Shown here: positions 8,332-16,851 of the stretch, one piece after another
How positions within the stretch are numbered: position 1 is the first letter of the stretch
How the letters are laid out: the number at the start of each line of letters is the position of its first letter
From: Thermogemmatispora sp042408735
GTDB taxonomy: Bacteria > Chloroflexota > Ktedonobacteria > Ktedonobacterales > Ktedonobacteraceae
Length of the DNA stretch: 64,000 nt
Direction: 5' to 3'
Assembly (NCBI RefSeq): GCF_042408735.1
Contig: NZ_JBHOQV010000083.1
Span: forward strand, 32,163-96,162
The notes under the pieces: generated by a model
Told to the model about the DNA's origin: nothing
Seen by the model: the letters and a program-made list of their open reading frames with translations, nothing else
Database searches by the model: none
Made by a program: the position numbers and the translations under genes

Positions 8332-9382
8332 GTCGCACTCCTTCCGCCAGAAGCTGCCGGCGGCTCATCCCAGGGGCCAGCGGGCGCAGGAACTCCTGGG
8401 CCAGGCCCACCAGTCCCTGGGGTATAAAGATAGTGACAATGGCGATCGTCAGGCCCAGCAGCGAATTATGGAACGCTGAGCCACTGATTTGGAACTGGAA
8501 TGAAAGCAGCTCGAAGAGGATCGCGCTGACCAGCGGGCCGAGCAAAGTTCCTGCGCCGCCGAGGACGGTCAAAAGGACCATCTCCACTGAGATGCCGACA
8601 TCGAAGACCGTCGGAGGATCGAAGCCGGTCGACCAGTAGGCGTAGAGGCCCCCGGCGAGCGCGGTGGGCACGGCGCTCAGCACAAAGGCCCCGATCTTGT
8701 ACCAGTAAGTTGGAATGCCCATTGCCTCGGCGGTCTCTTCGCTCTCGCGAATAGCGATCAGGGCATAACCGGCTTTGCTGCGCGCCAGGTAGGCGGTGAC
8801 CAGAAAGCAGACCAGGGCCAGCAGCCAGAAAAGCAAGTAAAAGGCCGTATCGGAGAGCGCCGGCAAGGGCAGCTCTACCTCGCCGCCGCTGCCGCCGACA
8901 TTGCGAATGGCCACCAGTTCCCGCGTGGCCTCAGCGATGCCCAAGGTGGCGATCGCGAAATAGTGGCCGCGCAAGCGAAGGACGGGTAAGCCGAGGAGAA
9001 AAGCCAGCAGGCCAGCGACCGCGGCGCCGGCCACGAGTCCGAGCCAGAACGACTGTCCAGCCAATATCAGCAGGCCCGTGGTATAGGCGCCGACGCCGAA
9101 AAAGAAGACATTTCCGAAGGAAGCGTAACCAGTGAAGCCCCCCAGAAAGTTCCAGCTCTGGGCCAGGGTAGCGAACATCAGAATCAGGGTCCAGGTATGC
9201 AGCGTAGCGGCATCGCCGCTGAGAGGAATCAGAGCCGCCAGGGCCAGTATAGTCAGACCCGTCAGCAGTGACCAGGGCCGGCGCCATTCTCCTTTGCGGG
9301 GGGCGAGCCTCTCCTGCTGCTCTGTCGTTGGCGCCGCGGCAGATCTGTGCGAAGTTGAAGGCTGCTGCCAGAATCCGGACAT
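8297..9382 (-). CDS. livM: Branched-chain amino acid ABC transporter, permease LivM
   Basis: A 361-residue integral membrane permease with about nine to ten hydrophobic segments. The LivM hallmarks are present: NFLGGFTGYASFGNVFFFGVGAY near the N-terminus and LRGHYFAIATLGIAEATRELV in the middle, then the cytoplasmic coupling loop ESEETAEAMGIPT and VLGGAGTLLGPLVSAILFE. A polar N-terminal extension of about 40 residues is present. The SD GGGAGGAAGG precedes ATG at 9382. It forms the transmembrane channel with LivH. Confidence 0.95.
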   Translation of the reverse strand: MSGFWQQPSTSHRSAAAPTTEQQERLAPRKGEWRRPWSLLTGLTILALAALIPLSGDAATLHTWTLILMFATLAQSWNFLGGFTGYASFGNVFFFGVGAYTTGLLILAGQSFWLGLVAGAAVAGLLAFLLGLPVLRLRGHYFAIATLGIAEATRELVAIRNVGGSGGEVELPLPALSDTAFYLLFWLLALVCFLVTAYLARSKAGYALIAIRESEETAEAMGIPTYWYKIGAFVLSAVPTALAGGLYAYWSTGFDPPTVFDVGISVEMVLLTVLGGAGTLLGPLVSAILFELLSFQFQISGSAFHNSLLGLTIAIVTIFIPQGLVGLAQEFLRPLAPGMSRRQLLAEGVRRVRRVIAANGV

Positions 9383-9434
9383 GGTGCCTGTTCCTTCCTC
9401 CCTCTCTTTCTGAAAAGCTGGCAGTTAGAGGCGC

Positions 9435-10307
9435 TCAGGCATAGAAGGCCTTGCCCAGGAGACCGCGCGGACGGAAGATCAGCACCAGGACCATCAGTGC
9501 GAAGGCGATAGCGTCGTCGTAGCCGGGGCCAATCCCCGGAAGCAGAGGCACGACAGTCTCAGCCAGGCCAAAGGCCAGTCCGCCAGCCAATGCTCCCCAG
9601 GGGGTGCCCAGGCCACCGAGCACCACGATCACAAAGGCCCGCAGCGTAAAGACTCCGCCTTGCGAGGGGTCGAAGGGATACAGCTCCACCAGCATCGCCC
9701 CTGCTGCTCCGGCCAGGGCCGCCCCCAGACCGAAGGTCAGCGCATAGATCCGATCGATGCGAATGCCCATCAGGCGCGCTGCATCGCGGTCCATCCCCGT
9801 GGCCAGAATAGCATTGCCCGTCCGGGTACGCTTCAGAAAAAGGCTGAGCGCGGCTGTCAGCGCGACCGCGATCGCTGCTGCCAGCAGGCGATCCAGAGGA
9901 ATGTGCAGGCTTCCCAGCGTCAAGCCAAGGCCGCTGTAGGCCGTATTAATCGAGCGGCGGTCACTGGTGAAAAGCAGTTGGACCACATCCGCAATGAGCA
10001 GGTCAAGGCCAAAAGTTAACAGGAAGGTCACCAGAAAAGGCGCACGAATAACGCGGTTAATGGCCACGTATTGCACGGCCCAGCCCAGACCGAAGAGCGC
10101 GAGCATAGTCAAGGGAAGGCCGAGAAAAGGATCGATGTGGAGCTGGGTAAAGGCCCAGTAGGCAGTGTAGGCTCCGACCAGGATGAAGGCGCCGTGGGCG
10201 AGATTCACAATATTCATAATGCCCCAGACCAGCGAGAAGCCCAGGGCGACCGCGGCGTAGAGGCTCCCCAATAGCAGCCAGTTCACGATCACCTGCACGA
10301 TCAGCAT
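9435..10307 (-). CDS. livH: Branched-chain amino acid ABC transporter, permease LivH
   Basis: A 290-residue permease from ATG at 10307; a TTG at 10328 would add seven residues but gives a less natural N-terminus. The LivH signatures are LLLGSLYAAVALGFSLVWGIMNIVNLAHGAFILVGAY at the N-terminus, AILATGMDRDAARLMGI as the coupling loop, and VVLGGLGTPWGALAGGL. About eight transmembrane segments are seen. It is separated from the binding-protein gene by 144 bases with two strong hairpins, so its expression is probably set below that of the binding protein. Confidence 0.95.
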   Translation of the reverse strand: MLIVQVIVNWLLLGSLYAAVALGFSLVWGIMNIVNLAHGAFILVGAYTAYWAFTQLHIDPFLGLPLTMLALFGLGWAVQYVAINRVIRAPFLVTFLLTFGLDLLIADVVQLLFTSDRRSINTAYSGLGLTLGSLHIPLDRLLAAAIAVALTAALSLFLKRTRTGNAILATGMDRDAARLMGIRIDRIYALTFGLGAALAGAAGAMLVELYPFDPSQGGVFTLRAFVIVVLGGLGTPWGALAGGLAFGLAETVVPLLPGIGPGYDDAIAFALMVLVLIFRPRGLLGKAFYA

Positions 10308-10329
10308 CGCAGAAACCTCTCTTTGCAAG

Positions 10330-10355
10330 GGAAGCCTGCACCCAGGCAGGCTTCC
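10330..10355 (-). terminator. Hairpin upstream of livH
   Basis: The arms ggaagcctg (10330-10338) and caggcttcc (10347-10355) are perfect 9-bp complements around an 8-base loop. It sits 23 bases before the livH start codon on the minus-strand transcript, where it could block 3' decay or modulate livH translation. Confidence 0.5.
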
Positions 10356-10371
10356 AGCGGCTAATGCCAGC

Positions 10372-10409
10372 CTGGTCCTGGTCCAGACCGGCAGGCCGAC
10401 CAGGACCAG
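10372..10409 (-). terminator. Strong 12-bp hairpin between the binding-protein gene and livH
   Basis: The arms ctggtcctggtc (10372-10383) and gaccaggaccag (10398-10409) are perfect complements with a 14-base loop, 42 bases past the binding-protein stop codon. No U-run follows, so it is more likely an mRNA-stabilising or partial-termination element than a full terminator. Such intercistronic hairpins after binding-protein genes are common and explain binding-protein excess. Confidence 0.6.
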
Positions 10410-10451
10410 AAGCGGGCCGCTCTCTCAAGCGCATCAGCCAATGGAATGGGG

Positions 10452-11792
10452 CTAGCGCTGCGAGAAAGGTGGAGTGGGATAGAGGAGCTGGGCGTTGGCT
10501 ACCTCCTTGGGATAGACGGTCACCACCTGACCGTTCTGGATCTGGATGGTGGCCATTGGCTTAAAGGTATTGGCTCCGGTCGCATCGAAGCGGATCACTC
10601 CGTAGAAGGTCATAATGTTGAGGCGGGCCAGAGCGTCGCGTACCCGCTGGGGATCGATTGAGCCGGCATTCTGGATAGCGTATTGGAAGGCCAGACCAGC
10701 GGCGGTCGACTCGGCAGACTGATACGATGGCTCGTGGCCGAAGGTCTGCTTGTAGATCCGCTCGTAGTTAGCCGGTGTACCGAAGAAATCGATGCCCTGG
10801 TAGCGCTCCTGGGGTGTCCACTGGGAGGATCCCAGGACATAGTTGGCGTCAGAGCCGAGCGAGGTAATAAAGTCGGGAGTGGCGGGGCCGACCGTGAAGG
10901 CGTAGAGCCTGGCATTGATATTGAGCTGCTTGCACTCCTTCATGGTTGTGACGGCTTCACTTTCATGGCCTGAGCCAAGCAACATATCGGGAACGCCTCC
11001 GTGTGCCGAGGTTTTGAGGGCTGTCAGGACGCCCGTCAGGTCAGTGGCCCCCGATGGGTAGGTCTGATAGTAAACGACCTCTATCCCGTGGCTGCTGGCG
11101 AAGGCGCGGGCTGCGGTGGCAACCTCTTCAGAGAAGGAATCGTTGGCCGAGATGATAGCCACCGTCTTCGGAGGATTGGGTAGGCTCAGGGCCGCTTCTA
11201 GCATGACCTTGGCGTACTCCGAGGCTGGACTGAGCACGCCAAAGATGTAGTGGAAGCCGCGGGAGAAGATGGCTTTGGCGGCGCCGTTGGCTTCAACCAT
11301 TGGAATCTTGTAGCGTTCAGCGATGGCTTCGTCTTGCAGGGTGGCTGAGGTCCCGTAAGGGCCAAGCAGGAAGTTGACTTTGTCGGCGGTGATCAATTGC
11401 TGCGTGAGCTGGGCGCTCCTGGTTGGACTGCTGCCATCGTCATAGTACTTGAGCGCAACCTGATAGGTGGTGTTGCCAACTTTGATGCCGCCGTGGGCAT
11501 TGACCTCCTTGACCCAAAGCTGGTAGCCTTCCAGCGTAAGATGGCCCTCGGTAGCGGTGGAACCGGTCAGCGAGATCGGAGCGCCGAAGAGGAGCGTGTT
11601 GCTGCTGCTCGCTGTTCCGCCGCAGGCCAGCAGTCCTGCCGAGCAGAGAAGGGCAAGCAGTAAGGAACAGAACATGACCGGCAGGGGCAGGTGTGAGGAG
11701 ATGGGCCGCCTTGGGAAAGGCAGGTCGTGCGCTGGGCGGACGCGCTGGTGCCGCACAAGAAGGTGGAGGTCGCTGAAAAGCTGCAGAATCAT
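10452..11792 (-). CDS. Branched-chain amino acid ABC transporter, substrate-binding lipoprotein (LivK-like)
   Basis: A 446-residue type I periplasmic-binding protein. ATG at 11792 is chosen because a GGGGGGAG SD stands 6-7 bases before it; a longer frame to 11984 lacks such support. The lipobox LLAC ends the hydrophobic signal MFCSLLLALLCSAGLLAC, so the mature protein is a membrane-anchored lipoprotein with an unusually long, positively charged n-region of about 40 residues. The receptor domain starts LLFGAPISLTGSTATEGH and includes FLLGPYGTSATLQDEAIAERYKIPMVEANGA. It is first in the liv operon. The ligand could be branched-chain amino acids or another small amide. Confidence 0.92.
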   Translation of the reverse strand: MILQLFSDLHLLVRHQRVRPAHDLPFPRRPISSHLPLPVMFCSLLLALLCSAGLLACGGTASSSNTLLFGAPISLTGSTATEGHLTLEGYQLWVKEVNAHGGIKVGNTTYQVALKYYDDGSSPTRSAQLTQQLITADKVNFLLGPYGTSATLQDEAIAERYKIPMVEANGAAKAIFSRGFHYIFGVLSPASEYAKVMLEAALSLPNPPKTVAIISANDSFSEEVATAARAFASSHGIEVVYYQTYPSGATDLTGVLTALKTSAHGGVPDMLLGSGHESEAVTTMKECKQLNINARLYAFTVGPATPDFITSLGSDANYVLGSSQWTPQERYQGIDFFGTPANYERIYKQTFGHEPSYQSAESTAAGLAFQYAIQNAGSIDPQRVRDALARLNIMTFYGVIRFDATGANTFKPMATIQIQNGQVVTVYPKEVANAQLLYPTPPFSQR

Positions 11793-12087
11793 GGCTTCTC
11801 CCCCCATCGTTGGGTTCGCCGGGTGGCGCTGTAAGCAGGGTCTGGACCGGCGTAGCTGGATGACTGGCGCTGTGCCTGGCCCGAGGCAGGGCGCGTAGAG
11901 CGCGAGATGAAACAGACAATCGCGGTCAAGCATTGCACAGCACAACCAGTCGTTGCCTGGCCTGCTCTCTACCTGAGCCGTCATTGGCGATGCCAGGCGT
12001 GGGCGCTGTCTCCCTTGCTTCGCTGCTCTGCCTGTTCATCTCCGCAATGCATCGCTGCGCTGGTCAAATACATTCAACAATTTCTAT

Positions 12088-12093
12088 TATAAT
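12088..12093 (+). promoter_or_regulatory. Probable -10 element of the cobS promoter
   Basis: A perfect TATAAT lies 126 bases before the cobS start in an AT-rich patch. The -35 is poor (TCAAAT at 18 bases). The leader that follows was examined for a cobalamin riboswitch and none was recognised. Confidence 0.45.
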
Positions 12094-12218
12094 GGGTCAG
12101 ACAGGGAGCGGTAAACTGATGATCGGCCAGCAGTGAGCGTGGCGCAGCTCATCGGCGGTCAGCCTGTTAAACTGCTGAGATTATCCGGTGCTGTCTACAA
12201 GCGAAGAGGAGGAAAGGT

Positions 12219-13070
12219 ATGCGCACGCGCTTCGATGAAACTCGAACCCACCTGGCCTTAGAGGCCATCTGGAGACCGTGGACCCGGCTGGGCCGTTTCT
12301 GCCGTCAGCAATATGCTGAGCTGCTCGCAGCGGTGCTCTTTCTGACGATCTTGCCATTGCCGGGTCGGCGTCTGTTGGCGGAGAGCAAAGAGGAACGTGC
12401 CGTGCTCATTGTGGGGAGCATCTACTACCCGCTTGTTGGCCTGATCGTGGGAGCGATCCTCTCGCTGCTTGTAGTCTTGTGCTCGGCCCGTATGCCCGCC
12501 CTGGTGCTGGCGGCGTTGCTTGTCGTTGCCGAGATCGTGCTCACGGGAGGACTGCACCTTGATGGAGTGATGGACAGCTGCGATGGTCTCTTTGGTGGCA
12601 TTGGGCGCGAGCGCCGTCTGGAAATCATGCATGATAGTCGCGTTGGTAGCTTTGGCGTGCTGGGAGCCGTTGCCCTCTTATTATTGCGTTTTGCCATTCT
12701 GGCCAGCTTACCTCTCTGGAGTCTACTCGCCGCCCTACTCGTCGCGCCTGCCTTGGGGCGCTGGGCTATGGTCCTCTGTGGCGGCCTCTTCCCGGCAGCG
12801 CGTCCCGATGGCCTGGGGGCAGCCTTCCACCGGGCGGTGACCCTGCGCCGTCTTGTGCTGGCCGGTCTGAGCAGCGTGTTGATTGCCCTCCTCTTCGCTC
12901 ACCTTATCGGCCTGCTCGTCTGGTTTCTGGGCAACCTCCTCATACTGGGCCTTGGCCTGGCCGTTACCCGTTCCCTGGGTGGCCTAACGGGTGACATATG
13001 TGGCGCCCTGGGAGAGGTCTGCGAGGTAGTGGCCCTTCTGCTCTTCCTGCTGATGCATGTCTCTCTTTAG
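12219..13070 (+). CDS. cobS: Adenosylcobinamide-GDP ribazoletransferase (cobalamin synthase)
   Basis: A 283-residue integral membrane enzyme that joins adenosylcobinamide-GDP and alpha-ribazole to form cobalamin. The active-site signature GGLHLDGVMDSCDGLFGG (about 109-126) followed by RRLEIMHDSRVGSFGVLG is diagnostic of CobS. N-terminal FLTILPLPG matches the family's FLTRLPVP. About seven transmembrane segments are seen. The SD AGGAGGAAAGG is immediately before ATG. It is followed by cobU, and the two complete the nucleotide-loop assembly. No other cobalamin genes lie in the window, which fits salvage or a scattered pathway. Confidence 0.95.
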   Translation: MRTRFDETRTHLALEAIWRPWTRLGRFCRQQYAELLAAVLFLTILPLPGRRLLAESKEERAVLIVGSIYYPLVGLIVGAILSLLVVLCSARMPALVLAALLVVAEIVLTGGLHLDGVMDSCDGLFGGIGRERRLEIMHDSRVGSFGVLGAVALLLLRFAILASLPLWSLLAALLVAPALGRWAMVLCGGLFPAARPDGLGAAFHRAVTLRRLVLAGLSSVLIALLFAHLIGLLVWFLGNLLILGLGLAVTRSLGGLTGDICGALGEVCEVVALLLFLLMHVSL

Positions 13071-13098
13071 AGAATTAGAAAAAAGGAGCGCATTCTCT

Positions 13099-13746
13099 GT
13101 GAGCAACGAGAACGTCACAGATCAATCTGCCATTGCCCAGCTCACCTTTATTCTGGGGGGGGCACGCAGTGGCAAAAGCCGCTTTGCCCTGCGTCTGGCG
13201 GCCGCCAGTGGGCGACAAGTGGCCTTTATCGCCACGGCCACAGCCAGCGATCAGGAGATGGCTGAGCGCATTCGTCGTCACCAGGCTGAGCGTCCCAAAG
13301 ACTGGTACACCATTGAGGAACCTGTGCGTCTGGACTGGGCTATTCAGCAGGCTGCCAGAGTAGCGGATGTACTGCTCCTTGATTGTCTGACGCTCTGGCT
13401 CAACAACCTTCTGCTGGCCCACCAGCGCCCCGAGGCAGAGATCGCCCCTCTTGATCCCGCCCTGGAGGCTCAGGTTCTTGAAAAGGTTGAACGACTGCTA
13501 GGGGCGGCGCGTGCGCTGCAGCCTCATCAGAAGCTCATTGTCGTCTCGAATGAAGTGGGGTTAGGACTCGTGCCGTTTTCCTCCCTGGGACGAGGTTACC
13601 GCGATCTGCTCGGCCTGGTCAATCAGCGTCTGGCCGAGGCTGCTGCACAGGTCTACCTCCTCATTGCCGGTCTGCCGCTCGATCTCAAGCGCTGGCAGGC
13701 CGAGACTTCGGCAGCCGGACCTGATCGTGGCGAGCTTGGTCTCTAG
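13099..13746 (+). CDS. cobU: Bifunctional adenosylcobinamide kinase / adenosylcobinamide-phosphate guanylyltransferase
   Basis: A 215-residue cytosolic enzyme that phosphorylates adenosylcobinamide and transfers GMP to it, supplying the CobS substrate. The P-loop is GGARSGKSRFA, followed by VAFIATATASDQEMAERIRRHQ with the conserved RIxRH in which His is guanylylated, then DCLTLWLNNLL and VSNEVGLGLVPFSSLGRGYRDLLG. GTG at 13099 with AAGGAG 10 bases upstream is preferred over ATG at 13057, which lies inside cobS without an SD. It converges with the MFS gene at 13826. Confidence 0.93.
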   Translation: MSNENVTDQSAIAQLTFILGGARSGKSRFALRLAAASGRQVAFIATATASDQEMAERIRRHQAERPKDWYTIEEPVRLDWAIQQAARVADVLLLDCLTLWLNNLLLAHQRPEAEIAPLDPALEAQVLEKVERLLGAARALQPHQKLIVVSNEVGLGLVPFSSLGRGYRDLLGLVNQRLAEAAAQVYLLIAGLPLDLKRWQAETSAAGPDRGELGL

Positions 13747-13825
13747 CCCGTAGTCGAACTGCCCACAGAGCAGACCAGGGACAAGGTGGCTGGACGAGCC
13801 AGAACTGGCGATGGCCGCGGAGCAC

Positions 13826-15049
13826 TCAGGCCATCCTGGAAGCCTGCTGTCGTCGCCGACTCTGACGACTGGCGATCACGAAGAAAGGAATGGCCAGCAA
13901 CTCGGCGAGCAGGCAGAAGGCTATCGCCAGTGGCAACGCCTGGCTGTAGAGCAGACCGATCAAGGCGCTGCCCAGGAACCAGCAGATGCCGTAGCCGGCC
14001 GTAAAGATGCCGTAAGCCGAGGCGCGGCGCTGGCTAGGGACCATCAGGGCCACGGCAGCCGGAATAAGTGACTCATGTACGCCCATCCCGAGGCCCCAGA
14101 GCACCACACCGGCCAGGGCCAGCCAGAAGCCTCCCAGGAAGACCAGAGGAGCGAATAGCGCGGACAGCACCGTCAAGGGTACGAGAATGCCCATTCCCAG
14201 CCGATCGAAGAGTCGGCCGAACAGCAGCGAGCCTAAGCCGCTGCTCGCCATCGCAAGAGCGTAGAAGACGGGAACCAGCGCCGAGGGCACGCTCGAGACC
14301 CGGACAAAGTGGTAGGCGATCAGGGGGAAATCGGCGAAGCCGGCAGCCACCAGGACGGCCCCAACCAAATAGATCCAATAGGTCGCTGGCAGTCCCTGCG
14401 CCTGTGCCACCGGTGCGGCAGGCTCCAGCTCATGAGGACGGGGATAGAGCAGGCGGGCCAGGAGCAGCAAGAGCAGCGTCAGGGCAGCGCTGACGGCTAG
14501 CGAGGCGAAAGCCAGACGGTAATTGCCCTGCCAGGCCAGCACCCCAGCAATGGCGAGTGGTCCCATCAAGGCCCCAAACTGATCCAGAGCTTCGTGAAAA
14601 CCAAAGGCCCAACCATAGCCCATCTCATGAGCTGCCTGCGAGAGCATGACATCGCGCGGCGGATTGCGGATAGCTTTGCCTGCGCGCTCCAGAATAATCA
14701 AGGCAGCCGCCAGCGGCCAGCTAGTGGCTACCGCCAGCAAGGGGACCGCGGCCATTTGCACCACATAGCCCACAATTGTCACGGGCCAGTATTGGCCGGT
14801 GCGGTCGCTGAGAGGACCAGAGACAAGACGCAGGCCGTAGCCAAGCAGCTCGCCCAGGCCGGTTACCACTCCGATCAGGGCCGCTCCGGCCCCCAGCAAG
14901 GCCAGGTAAGGACCCAGAATCCCCCGTGCTCCCTCATAGGTGAAGTCCGCAAAAAAGCTCACAATACCGATCAACAGCACGAAGCGAAAGGCGGCCCTCT
15001 TAAGCGTAAGACCTTTCAGCAAAGGCTTTTCCTCCTTTTCTCTGGGCAC
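13826..15049 (-). CDS. MFS transporter
   Basis: A 407-residue major facilitator with twelve predicted transmembrane segments. The N-terminus has FFADFTYEGARGILGPYLALLG, typical of a Chloroflexota/Actinomycetota MFS subgroup, and the loop 2-3 motif is SGPLSDRTGQYW. LLFGRLFDRLG is the corresponding repeat in the second half. The C-terminus is Arg/Gln-rich. It lies 165 bases downstream of the antiporter gene on the same strand and may be co-transcribed with it under the fluoride riboswitch. The substrate is unknown. Confidence 0.85.
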   Translation of the reverse strand: MPREKEEKPLLKGLTLKRAAFRFVLLIGIVSFFADFTYEGARGILGPYLALLGAGAALIGVVTGLGELLGYGLRLVSGPLSDRTGQYWPVTIVGYVVQMAAVPLLAVATSWPLAAALIILERAGKAIRNPPRDVMLSQAAHEMGYGWAFGFHEALDQFGALMGPLAIAGVLAWQGNYRLAFASLAVSAALTLLLLLLARLLYPRPHELEPAAPVAQAQGLPATYWIYLVGAVLVAAGFADFPLIAYHFVRVSSVPSALVPVFYALAMASSGLGSLLFGRLFDRLGMGILVPLTVLSALFAPLVFLGGFWLALAGVVLWGLGMGVHESLIPAAVALMVPSQRRASAYGIFTAGYGICWFLGSALIGLLYSQALPLAIAFCLLAELLAIPFFVIASRQSRRRQQASRMA

Positions 15050-15214
15050 CGGTGCAGCACGGCAAGCCCTGCTTGCCGGCCTTGCTCACCTGATCTTCCT
15101 CTTATTCTATTTCTATCTCCGCAAAAGGGCCATCAGCAAGGCCGCGAGGCGAGACCGAACCGAACTCGCTTTCCCATCCCTCAGAGCCGTGCGCTACTGT
15201 CCTGGTCTAGCGCG

Positions 15215-16402
15215 TCAGGCATCGGCCTCCTGCTCGGATTCAACTGTCTCCAGGGCTGGCTCATCCTCTGTCGCTGGCAGGGCCTCGAAGCGAGGCAGGA
15301 ACCAGGTCTGGGCGATCAAAGTCGGCACGAAGGCCGAGAGGATCACCACGCTTACCAGGACCGTATACTGACTCTGGCCAATGATATGGTGAGTGAGACC
15401 ATAGAGAGAGGAGATGCTGCCAAAGGTCAGCCCTGTGGCCATCAGCAGCGTAGTGTAGGTTCCCTCGCGAGCAGGGAGGTGGAAAGCCCGTGTCAGAGGC
15501 ATTACGCCAAGGAACTTCGTTCCAATCTTGACAGTGAACAGGCAGATGATCAGCAAGGCGCCGCTCAGCAAGGCAGGGAGAGAGATGTACATACCAGCCT
15601 TCAGAAAGAAGAAAGGCGTCAGCAGAGCGAAAGCTAGCGAGCGTAAGCGCTGCATGAGGATCCGCTCATGCTCAAAGGAGCCGGCCATCACCAGCCCCAC
15701 AAGGTAGGCTGGCAGTACAGCCTCGCTGCCGGCCAGGCTGGCCAGGCCACCTAGAGCGAAGAGGACGAGCAAGAGCAATTTCACCTCAAACTCGCTCACT
15801 CGCCCACCCAGATAGTGGAAGAGCCAGCCTGTCAGGGCCGGCAGGCGCCAGAGCAGGAGGGCCGTCGCGACCACAAAGGCCAGCATCCAGAGCGTAAAGC
15901 CGGCAAAGAGCAGACCTAACGCCAGCACCGTACCCAGATCGGTCACGAAGCAGGCCGCCAGAATAAGCTTGCCAATCTCGCGACGATTCAATCCTGTCTC
16001 GACCATAACGGCGTAGACCACAGCTACCGACGTTGTCGAGAGAGCGATACCGGCCAGCTCGGCAGCGCGCCAGCTCCAATGGCTCACAAAGAAAGTGAAG
16101 GAGAAGGCTCCAATGAAAGGAATCAGGAAAGAAAGGGAGCCTATGAGCAGACTGGGCCAGAGATGACGTCGAAAGGCCGCCGGCTCGATCTCGGCTCCCG
16201 CCAGGAACGTGAGCAAGACCGAGCCAAGGCTAGCCAGAAAGTCGCTCCAGGCCGTGGTATGCAGCAAATGGCTGTTGCCCCCGATTACTCCCAGGACGAT
16301 TTCTACCAAAGCCACCGAGACGCCTGTGCGGATCGAAATCAAGCTGGCGAAAAGAGCCAGCGCCATCCAGGTAGCAGCGATGAACCAGAGATTTTCCAGC
16401 AC
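15215..16402 (-). CDS. CPA2-type cation:proton antiporter under a candidate fluoride riboswitch
   Basis: A 395-residue membrane protein of the Kef/NapA-like antiporter family with about twelve hydrophobic segments and no C-terminal TrkA-N domain. Family features are LVEIVLGVIGGNSHLL, FLAGAEIEP (the family's conserved acidic position), GIALSTTSVAVVYAVMVETGLNRREIG and PAYLVGLVMAGSFEH. It starts with GTG at 16402 behind AGGAGGAG. The 270-base leader holds a promoter, a fluoride-aptamer-like fold and a terminator. Known fluoride-riboswitch regulons include sodium-proton antiporters, so a role in fluoride or ion stress is a reasonable inference. Confidence 0.88.
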   Translation of the reverse strand: MLENLWFIAATWMALALFASLISIRTGVSVALVEIVLGVIGGNSHLLHTTAWSDFLASLGSVLLTFLAGAEIEPAAFRRHLWPSLLIGSLSFLIPFIGAFSFTFFVSHWSWRAAELAGIALSTTSVAVVYAVMVETGLNRREIGKLILAACFVTDLGTVLALGLLFAGFTLWMLAFVVATALLLWRLPALTGWLFHYLGGRVSEFEVKLLLLVLFALGGLASLAGSEAVLPAYLVGLVMAGSFEHERILMQRLRSLAFALLTPFFFLKAGMYISLPALLSGALLIICLFTVKIGTKFLGVMPLTRAFHLPAREGTYTTLLMATGLTFGSISSLYGLTHHIIGQSQYTVLVSVVILSAFVPTLIAQTWFLPRFEALPATEDEPALETVESEQEADA

Positions 16403-16514
16403 TCTTCTCCTCCTGATACCGCAAGCGAGAATTTCGAAAATCCATCCGACCTGGAGGCGCTGGTCAGGGGAAGAAAAAACCGGGGCAATTATGCGGAGCG
16501 CAAAACAAAAGACC

Positions 16515-16544
16515 CCTGATTTGCGCCTCCAGGCGTAAATCAGG
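16515..16544 (-). terminator. Intrinsic terminator of the riboswitch expression platform
   Basis: On the minus strand CCTGATTTACGCC (16544-16532) pairs with GGCGCAAATCAGG (16527-16515) with one mismatch and a 4-base loop. The stem is followed by GGTCTTTTGTTTTG, a U-rich tract. The first two bases of the stem are shared with the 3' strand of aptamer helix P1, so the two structures compete. Confidence 0.75.
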
Positions 16545-16632
16545 AGCCATCAGCAGCGCTACTAATCGTCTGCAGTTTCGCCGTCTCCTACGCTCGTAGT
16601 AGCGAAGGGGGCGCGGCGGACTCCATCGCCTT
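16543..16632 (-). promoter_or_regulatory. Fluoride (crcB-type) riboswitch aptamer candidate
   Basis: Read on the minus strand, GGCGATGGAGTCCGCC forms P2 (GGCG/CGCC) with GGAG in its loop. Then come AAACT, helix P3 (GCAG/CTGC), and TGATGGCTCC, whose CTCC pairs back to GGAG to form the pseudoknot-closing helix. The known Thermotoga aptamer has GGGCGAUGAGGCCCGCCC, AAACU-GCCC...GGGC-UGAUGG-CCUC in the same order. An extra hairpin-prone segment of about 36 bases sits between P2 and AAACT. The match is from memory of the family consensus, not from a covariance search. Confidence 0.8.
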
Positions 16633-16678
16633 TACCTTGCTTTGTGTGCGGCAGCTCTTTCTTCTGCTACTGTCTAAT

Positions 16679-16708
16679 AGTATACAACAGTCTGCAAGAA
16701 GTGAGCAA
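16679..16708 (-). promoter_or_regulatory. Promoter of the riboswitch-antiporter transcript
   Basis: On the minus strand TTGCTC (16708-16703) and TATACT (16684-16679) are separated by 18 bases. Transcription would start near 16672, about 40 bases before the aptamer. Confidence 0.55.
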
Positions 16709-16851
16709 GGGAAAAGCCTGGCCTTGAGAAAGGCAAAAGCGGGAGGTTTGCCATCTCTGGAACTGGCGGCCTATAATGAAGAGGCGACTCGCCACGCCAG
16801 CAAGCTCCGTCTTTCCTCTTCCCCAGAAATCGCATTGTTGGAGCAAAAGCC

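Noticed and set aside
12094..12218. Possible cobalamin riboswitch in the cobS leader
   Set aside because: The conserved B12-box and GCCACTG-type core elements were not found; only a CTGAGA-like hexamer is present.
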